IMG/VR virus record: IMGVR_UViG_3300025674_000142
Location: 1-36,995 of that record
Reading direction: 5' to 3' (one strand)
Length of the DNA: 36,995 nucleotides
Source of the DNA: a virus
The notes beneath the pieces are model-generated. The model was not told where the DNA came from, searched no databases, and saw only the letters and a program-made list of their open reading frames with translations. The position numbers were made by a program, and so were the translations under genes. The stretch's first letter is position 1, and the number at the start of each line of letters is the position of its first letter. Shown here in pieces: positions 31,533 through 36,995 of this stretch.

Positions 31533-33347
31533 CTAAAAAGTATTGTTATATTTAAATGGTACATCACCCCATGCCATATAGACGTAAGTATCTCCAGAAC
31601 CATTTAAACTTGCTGCATCTGCCATCACCTTGAAACCATTGCTGAGAAAGTCTACTTTTCTTGCACCTGTTGGCTCTGTTGCTTCTGCATCATTACCATC
31701 CCATCTTAAATGTTTATCTACTAAATTGTATGTATTTCTAGCAGAATCAAATACAAACCATGAATATGCTTCTGTTGCACCTTTAATTACTAACATTCTA
31801 GGTCTAAATCCTGTGTAAACAAATGGTCCATTATTATCTGTATTATTCCCAATATAGCTTCCAAACTTTTGATAACCTTCAACATTATGCCACGCATATG
31901 CAACATAATTCTGACTATTTCCATTTACTCTACCTTCAGTACCTAAAGATATAACAGAGGTAGTAGGTTCTGTATCATTCCAAAAAGCACTAGCAGTACC
32001 TGCAACAGCAGTAGTATTTAAAGCAAGATATTTTGTAGCTCCTAAACTCGTATGATAAACTCCCCAAGTTTGTGAAGAATTTAATCTTTTGGTAAGTATA
32101 AAATCTGGTTTAGCTGATAATCCATGTGCAATAGTGGCATTACTTCCTGTTCCTGTATAGGTTATAATACTAAAACCACCTTTTGTGTTTGCAGATAGTT
32201 TAGTAGCAGGAATAGAACCTGCAAGTGCAGAACCTAAATTTGAGCCATCTATCTTTACAGAACCTGATGTTGGTGTAGCACCTGCTCCTGCTGAATTAGT
32301 TGCTGTAGGTGCTCCTCCACCTTTCCAACACCACGCAACATAAGTATGACTACTAGTCCAATTATATTTATCATTAGTTCCAAGAGTAAAACCATCACTA
32401 GTAAAAGATTGTAGACCATCTGAATCTGTTGCTTCTGCTATATCAACATTTGATTCTATTCTTTTTGTAGCACCTCTTACTGTATCAGTAAGTATATTAG
32501 GATTTGTAAAACTTACTCTTTGTTTAATCCACACGAGGTCAGGAGCAAAGCCAACTCCAGTTACTGCTCTCCCATCTGTTTGATTACCAGTGTAAGGAAC
32601 TACATTAAAATTCTTAGCAGGATAATCGTCTTCAGTTTGTGCAGGGTCTATGTCATCTGATACAGATAAGTTAGCTGAACATAAAGCTAAAAATCCTGTT
32701 GGTGGTGCGTACTTAAAATCACCAAATCCATTACCATCTGCATTACCACCTGCTGATAAAACCCCTCCAAATGTTGAATCTTGTCCAAAGTTAAGGTCTG
32801 GTAATGCTTGTGAACTATAAGTTCCTACACATGGCATTACAGGATTATAAGTTGCAGCAGTATAATCATCTATTGCATTAGCTCCAGTTGTTGGATTACC
32901 ACTTGCTAAATAAGTATTATTAACACCATACCATATTTTTCCTGCATCTACATCTATGGCTATTTGAACAATATCTCCACTTGATACAGAACCAGTTATT
33001 TCAGTAACAGAGGTACTTCCAAATGGCCCTACACCACAACCACTATTATGAACTATTCTTAAAGAAGATAAATTATTACTATCTTCTGTTGTAAGTGAAC
33101 TTATAGAATCTCCACCTGCTCCCATACTATAAAATCCAACTCTAGGCCACCCAGAAGTAGCACCAGTGCTTCTTGCTTCCCAATACCACTTACCACTTGG
33201 TAAACCAAAATTAGTACCTACCCATGATGTTGAACCAGAAGTAGTTGTTCCTCCTAAATTACCCTTAGTTGCTGAATAAGTACCTGGTCCTGCAGGTCCT
33301 TGAACATTTCTAGGACTATAAGTACAAAAATTTCCACTACTTGCCAT
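31533..33347 (-). CDS. receptor-binding candidate with SPRY-like and DUF7483-like domains
   Basis: 604-aa beta-rich virion protein; ATG 33347. Residues about 25-200 read as a SPRY/concanavalin-type sandwich: GKWYWEARSTG, VGFYSMG, then IVQIAIDVDAGKIWYGVNN. From about 225 on, GVGFAPDLVWIKQR, TDTVRGATKRIESN and SHTYVAWCWKGGGAP match a domain repeated in marine phage fibre tips, with a second copy of the same plan (KPDFILTKRLNSSQTW; YVAYAWHNVEGYQKFGSY; FRPRMLVIKGAT). Such multi-domain beta proteins usually bind the host surface. Domain names are from recall. Confidence 0.7.
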   Translation of the reverse strand: MASSGNFCTYSPRNVQGPAGPGTYSATKGNLGGTTTSGSTSWVGTNFGLPSGKWYWEARSTGATSGWPRVGFYSMGAGGDSISSLTTEDSNNLSSLRIVHNSGCGVGPFGSTSVTEITGSVSSGDIVQIAIDVDAGKIWYGVNNTYLASGNPTTGANAIDDYTAATYNPVMPCVGTYSSQALPDLNFGQDSTFGGVLSAGGNADGNGFGDFKYAPPTGFLALCSANLSVSDDIDPAQTEDDYPAKNFNVVPYTGNQTDGRAVTGVGFAPDLVWIKQRVSFTNPNILTDTVRGATKRIESNVDIAEATDSDGLQSFTSDGFTLGTNDKYNWTSSHTYVAWCWKGGGAPTATNSAGAGATPTSGSVKIDGSNLGSALAGSIPATKLSANTKGGFSIITYTGTGSNATIAHGLSAKPDFILTKRLNSSQTWGVYHTSLGATKYLALNTTAVAGTASAFWNDTEPTTSVISLGTEGRVNGNSQNYVAYAWHNVEGYQKFGSYIGNNTDNNGPFVYTGFRPRMLVIKGATEAYSWFVFDSARNTYNLVDKHLRWDGNDAEATEPTGARKVDFLSNGFKVMADAASLNGSGDTYVYMAWGDVPFKYNNTF

Positions 33348-33353
33348 ATCTAT

Positions 33354-34148
33354 TTAACTCCCAAATGTTGGACTATCAAGAACTTGATGGTCTGCACCCA
33401 TGTTATTTGCTGTAAAATCATTATTGTTTCCTGAACTATCATTACCTAAATCTCCTGAATTTTCAAATTTAAGATGAAAACCATTCGTACCAAATGTAGT
33501 TCCACTTGGGTCTTTTGGTATCCACACACCATTCTTACTTTCTGCAAACTGAGTAGGTTCATAAGATTGTCCATCACAATGTATAACCTCTGCCATATAA
33601 CCATTAAAATATTGGCTAGTAGAACCATAATGTCCTATATTCATAGGATAACCAGAATAATTTATTAACGTATCATAGTTTAAAGTAGAAGCAGTATAAT
33701 CTGTAACATCAGTTAATTGTGTTCCATTATGATATAATTTAGTTCTATCTGCACTTGATGATTGTGTCATATCTACTCTAAAAACTAAATGCATCCAAGC
33801 ACTAACATCTCTTTGTAATGCACTATAACCTTTATTAAAATCAAATGAACCACCTGTATATTCATAAGCACGAGTATCTTCAGCATTAGAAAATCTTAGA
33901 CTAAATTCATTTCCACTACTATATGTACCAAAAATAGTTTGGTCTTCTCCTATTGTAATTTTTTTTATCCAAGCACTAAAAGTAAAAGTTTTTCTATTAC
34001 CAGTAGAACTAACTGACCTTGATAGATAAGAAGTACTAGCTTTATCAAACCTAGCTGACTGTTCTATTTGATGGTCATAAAAACTAGCACCACCTGCACT
34101 TGCTGCTGCTGCAGCTCCTGCTAATAAATTATTTTGAAATATTCCCAT
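33354..34148 (-). CDS. LamG/concanavalin-like virion protein
   Basis: 264-aa protein whose ATG (34148) overlaps the fibre gene's stop as TAATG. After an N-terminal Ala-rich segment (LLAGAAAAASAGGASFYD), the pattern KTFTFSAWIKK, FSLRFSNAED, WMHLVFRVD and RTKLYHNGTQLTDV is a typical LamG_3 jelly-roll that binds carbohydrate. The C-terminus repeats GFHLKFENSGDLGNDSSGNN. It is probably a receptor-binding or adaptor protein of the tail, next to the SPRY-like protein. Confidence 0.75.
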   Translation of the reverse strand: MGIFQNNLLAGAAAAASAGGASFYDHQIEQSARFDKASTSYLSRSVSSTGNRKTFTFSAWIKKITIGEDQTIFGTYSSGNEFSLRFSNAEDTRAYEYTGGSFDFNKGYSALQRDVSAWMHLVFRVDMTQSSSADRTKLYHNGTQLTDVTDYTASTLNYDTLINYSGYPMNIGHYGSTSQYFNGYMAEVIHCDGQSYEPTQFAESKNGVWIPKDPSGTTFGTNGFHLKFENSGDLGNDSSGNNNDFTANNMGADHQVLDSPTFGS

Positions 34149-36808
34149 TATGCGTATGCCTGTGAAATTACCATTTGTATATCTCCACCAACTCCATCAC
34201 TAGATGCTGATACAATAATATAATCTAATCTATCTACTGCACCATCTGCTGTTGATAAGGTTGGGTCTGTACCACCTATAAATTTAAAATCTGCGTTATA
34301 TGCCATTGTACCACTTCCTCCACTCTGTGTCAAGAAAATACTTCCTGTTTGTCCTGTTCTACATCCTGTAGGTTTAGCTAGTGTATGTGCTGCTGTAACT
34401 GTTGTACTAAAGTTTTGTGCATTACCAAAGTTTAATGATACTGAAGTTACACCATTAATAGCTGTAGCACAAACAACTGCTGCTGCACTTTTTGTTAATT
34501 GTAATTGTCCTTCTAATGAAGTATTGCCTGATACTCTTACAGTTCCTAAGAAACCAGAGTTACCAGTTATTGTTGTTGTTCCACCTACTTTTAATGTAGA
34601 GTTAATTGAAGCTGTACTTTGTAAATGTGTAGCTCCAGTTACTGTAAGTGTATCATCTATAATTACTGCACCTTCTAATGATGTAGCTCCTGATACTCTT
34701 ACTGTTCCTAAGAAACCTGTATTACCTGTTATAGTAGTAGCACCTGTTACTTTAAGTGTTCCTACTAATTGTGAGTTACCTGATATACATACATCACCAT
34801 CAAATTCTGCTTTACCACCTACTGTTAATGTACCACCTACAGAAGCATTACCTGCTATTGTTGCTGTGCCTCCTATAAAAGCATTACCAGATATACATAC
34901 ATCATTATCAAATTCTACTTTGTCTCCAAATGTTTTATTAGTAAAGGTTTGTGTTGCTGCTATACCTGCTAATGTATCTGCAGTTGCAGGCATTACTAAA
35001 GCTATATTACCAGAGAATGCTGAATGTGGTGGAGCTTTTAATGCAGCATAATGTGCATTACCTGACTCACAATACATTCTAAGTTCTGATTGTGAACCAC
35101 CATTCTTTAAATCAATTATACCACCACCAACACTTACTGTGCCACCAATAATAGCATTACCAGAAACTGACACATCATCTTTAAAATGTGAATAACCTGT
35201 AACACTTAATGTAGAACCAAGTTGTACTGCTCCTGCAATAGTTACATGACCACCTACATTTATATCTCCTGATACAGAAACATCACCTTCAAACTCTGCT
35301 TTACCTGTTGTAATTAATGTACCACCTACTGATGTATTACCATTAATATCTAATGTACTTCCTAATGATACAGCACCACCTATTGTAGTAGTACCACCTA
35401 TATGAACATTACCAGATACTGATACATCATCTTTAAAATGTGTATATCCTACTACTGTAGTAATTCCTCCTACATGTAAAGTTCCACCTATAGTTACATT
35501 ATTAACAGATATGTTTCCTGTTATAACTGCAGGTACATTTGTTAAGTTAGCACCATCTCCAAAGAAAGCTGAAGCACATACTTTAGAACTTACATGAACA
35601 TCTCCTTTAACTGTAACATTACCACCTAATGATACGTTACCTGCTACATCAAGTGTACCACCAATACTTGTATTACCTGATACTCTAACTGTAGTTAAAA
35701 ATCCTGTAGCTCCTGATACTGTAGCTGTACTTAATAAATTAACTGCACCTCCTACAGAAAGTGTTCCTCCTACTGAAGCATTACTTGCTACTGTTAATGT
35801 ACTTGCAAGATTTACTGCTCCTGTTATAGATACTGTACTATTTAAATGTGTAGCTCCTGATACACTTAATGTACCACCTACTTTAGCATTTGAAACTGAT
35901 ATGTTACCTGTAATAGGTATACCTGTAATATTTGTACCATCACCATAAAATGCAGAGGCACATACTTTAGAACTAACATGTACATCACCTTTTACAGTTA
36001 CATTACCTCCTATACTTACATTACCTCCAACATCTAATGTGCCACCTACAGAGGCATTACCTGAAACTCTAATAGCTCCTAAGAAACCTGCTGTGCCTGA
36101 TACAGTTGCTGTGCTTAATAAATTAACAGCACCACCTACAGATAATGTACCACCTATAGTTGCATTACCTACAAGAACTGAATCACCACTAATACAAACA
36201 TCATCATTAAAATCTACCTTATCACCAAATGTTTTATTAAGTAATGTATCTGTAGTAGATGTACCAACTAATGTTGCTGCACTTGTTGGAAGTGTTATTG
36301 TTATATTACCACTAAAAGAACTATGAGGTGGAGCTTGTAAAGCTGCATAGTGAGCATTACCAGATTCACAATATAGTTTTATATTAGATTGTGTGCCACC
36401 ATTTTTAACTTGTATCTCACCACCAGATACCATTATGTTACCACCAATAGTAACATTACCACCTATGGTTGCATTATTAGTAACTATTAAACTAGATACA
36501 GATACATCACCACTAAATGTTAATCCTGTAAGATTAGAACCATCACCATAATATGCAGATGCACAAACTTTATTTGCTATTGCTAAACCACCTGCTACAG
36601 AAGCATCACCTGATACTCCAAAGGTTTGTCCTACAAATAAAGTACCATCTATTTGAGCAGCACTAGTAGCTAATTGTAATGCTGTGTTACCGGCATCACC
36701 ATCTTGTATTGTTGTTAATGTTCCTGTAATTCCTGTATTCGCAGAAGTAGCTACTTTAAGTAACTGCTTATACGTGTTGTTTATTAGTCTTCCTGTTAGT
36801 GTACTCAT
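34148..36808 (-). CDS. repeat-built tail fibre protein
   Basis: 886-aa fibre. ATG 36808 is chosen over TTG 36820 because MSTLTGRLINNTYKQLL is the usual fibre N-terminus and the ATG overlaps the upstream stop (ATGA). The shaft is a long series of short beta repeats (GGTLSVGGAVN, GNVTIGGNI, VSGNASVGG), many recurring. Larger modules are duplicated: an internal block beginning with KNGG and CESGNAHYAAL occurs at residues about 129-208 and 562-640, and KVCASAxxGDGxNxT occurs three times. The C-terminal about 100 residues form a head shared with the 306-aa protein. It likely trimerises as a long fibre. Confidence 0.85.
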   Translation of the reverse strand: MSTLTGRLINNTYKQLLKVATSANTGITGTLTTIQDGDAGNTALQLATSAAQIDGTLFVGQTFGVSGDASVAGGLAIANKVCASAYYGDGSNLTGLTFSGDVSVSSLIVTNNATIGGNVTIGGNIMVSGGEIQVKNGGTQSNIKLYCESGNAHYAALQAPPHSSFSGNITITLPTSAATLVGTSTTDTLLNKTFGDKVDFNDDVCISGDSVLVGNATIGGTLSVGGAVNLLSTATVSGTAGFLGAIRVSGNASVGGTLDVGGNVSIGGNVTVKGDVHVSSKVCASAFYGDGTNITGIPITGNISVSNAKVGGTLSVSGATHLNSTVSITGAVNLASTLTVASNASVGGTLSVGGAVNLLSTATVSGATGFLTTVRVSGNTSIGGTLDVAGNVSLGGNVTVKGDVHVSSKVCASAFFGDGANLTNVPAVITGNISVNNVTIGGTLHVGGITTVVGYTHFKDDVSVSGNVHIGGTTTIGGAVSLGSTLDINGNTSVGGTLITTGKAEFEGDVSVSGDINVGGHVTIAGAVQLGSTLSVTGYSHFKDDVSVSGNAIIGGTVSVGGGIIDLKNGGSQSELRMYCESGNAHYAALKAPPHSAFSGNIALVMPATADTLAGIAATQTFTNKTFGDKVEFDNDVCISGNAFIGGTATIAGNASVGGTLTVGGKAEFDGDVCISGNSQLVGTLKVTGATTITGNTGFLGTVRVSGATSLEGAVIIDDTLTVTGATHLQSTASINSTLKVGGTTTITGNSGFLGTVRVSGNTSLEGQLQLTKSAAAVVCATAINGVTSVSLNFGNAQNFSTTVTAAHTLAKPTGCRTGQTGSIFLTQSGGSGTMAYNADFKFIGGTDPTLSTADGAVDRLDYIIVSASSDGVGGDIQMVISQAYA
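34305..34333 (-). promoter_or_regulatory. possible internal sigma70 promoter for the receptor-binding genes
   Basis: On the - strand TTGACA (34333-34328), a 17-nt spacer and TACAAT (34310-34305), 11 of 12 consensus bases. It lies within the 3' end of the fibre coding sequence, about 160 nt before the LamG-like gene. A chance match in coding sequence is possible. Confidence 0.3.
34889..35125 (-). repeat. fibre module, second copy
   Basis: Encodes fibre residues about 562-640 with KNGGSQSELRMYCESGNAH and NKTFGDKVEFDNDVCISG. It matches the copy at 36185-36424 at the protein level, with many substitutions, so the duplication is old. Confidence 0.8.
36185..36424 (-). repeat. fibre module, first copy
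   Basis: Encodes fibre residues about 129-208 with KNGGTQSNIKLYCESGNAH and NKTFGDKVDFNDDVCISG. Paralogous to 34889-35125. Confidence 0.8.
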
Positions 36809-36993
36809 ATTGAATCCCAATCCCTACCTATTTGTGTTGTGTCGTCATTCCATGTTAATTGTGTTGTATTCCATATTGCATTTCTACCACCATCATCTGG
36901 TCTAGCATTTCTAATTACAGGGTCTTCACTAACATTAGGAGCTTTATTTTGTGGATGATTATGTAAATCATATCGACCATCAAAACAAGTAGG
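36805..36993 (-). CDS. 3' end of an upstream structural gene (truncated by window edge)
   Basis: Open frame entering from the right edge with 62 residues, beginning PTCFDGRYDLHNHPQNKAPN and ending WNDDTTQIGRDWDSI. Its TGA overlaps the fibre ATG (ATGA). The start lies outside the window. Polar, Asp/Asn-rich, with a Trp-containing tail; probably another virion protein, identity unknown. Confidence 0.65.
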   Translation of the reverse strand, partial: PTCFDGRYDLHNHPQNKAPNVSEDPVIRNARPDDGGRNAIWNTTQLTWNDDTTQIGRDWDSI

Positions 36994-36995
36994 AC

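Noticed and set aside
34524-35051. 175-codon + strand frame (Pro/Val-rich) within the fibre gene
   Set aside because: It is the antisense shadow of the repetitive Gly/Thr-rich fibre sequence; periodic composition keeps the other strand open.
34148-36808. Diversity-generating retroelement target in the fibre
   Set aside because: No reverse transcriptase and no template/variable repeat pair with adenine-directed changes; the repeats are ordinary fibre modules.
1-36995. tRNA genes
   Set aside because: No cloverleaf-sized noncoding gap exists; nearly all bases are in overlapping genes and the few gaps are promoters or a hairpin.

Overview
This window looks like most of the genome of a lytic, AT-rich, podovirus-like tailed phage, and both ends run off the edge. 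Evidence for a phage: a T7-type replication set (helicase-primase, family A DNA polymerase, gp2.5-like SSB, Cas4/RecB-like exonuclease), a DUF3310 (T7 gp1.7-like) protein, a class II ribonucleotide reductase, a 3TM holin, a small terminase subunit, large internal-virion-type proteins and a battery of tail-fibre proteins. Tightly packed, overlapping small genes, very low G+C and fibre/internal protein types familiar from ocean viromes suggest a marine phage, perhaps of a low-GC alphaproteobacterium such as a SAR11 relative; the host is inference only. No integrase, repressor, tRNA or phage RNA polymerase is visible, while several clear sigma70-type promoters are, so transcription is probably by host RNA polymerase.

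Layout: two convergent arms. The left arm (1-17466, + strand) starts with a run of small genes (1-2592: glutaredoxin, zinc-finger miniproteins, single-TM peptides). An 84-nt stretch with no G or C follows, overlapping a consensus promoter, and leads into the replication block (2592-9444): helicase-primase, zinc-ribbon protein, DNA polymerase, PD-(D/E)XK-like protein, SSB in its own promoter-terminator unit, exonuclease, a GIY-YIG homing endonuclease and an HTH-like protein. Next come nucleotide metabolism (DUF3310, class II RNR; 9422-11705), a separately promoted small exported protein (11777), a sugar/methyl-transfer cluster (12034-15973), a lysis/membrane block (15975-17006) and TerS (17008-17466).

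The right arm (36995 down to 17413, - strand) encodes virion parts. In transcription order these are the end of an upstream gene, a repeat-built 886-aa fibre, LamG-like and SPRY-like receptor-binding candidates, small accessory proteins including a signal-peptide protein, a second fibre-like protein, a P22-gp10-like tail protein, two linkers, three large internal-type proteins (545, 689 and 1279 aa), two small membrane proteins, a lytic-transglycosylase-like protein and a C-terminally anchored membrane protein. That last gene overlaps the 3' end of terS antisense. Portal, major capsid protein and large terminase are not in the window and presumably lie beyond its edges.

Most notable: by-eye absence of the palindrome GATC in the whole window; a family of extended -10 promoters (TATGNTATAAT); a T7-gp4A/4B-like internal start in the helicase-primase; a T7-type polymerase without room for the thioredoxin-binding insert; a three-domain glycosyltransferase / methyltransferase-like / DUF115 fusion; and repeated TAATG stop-start junctions in both arms.
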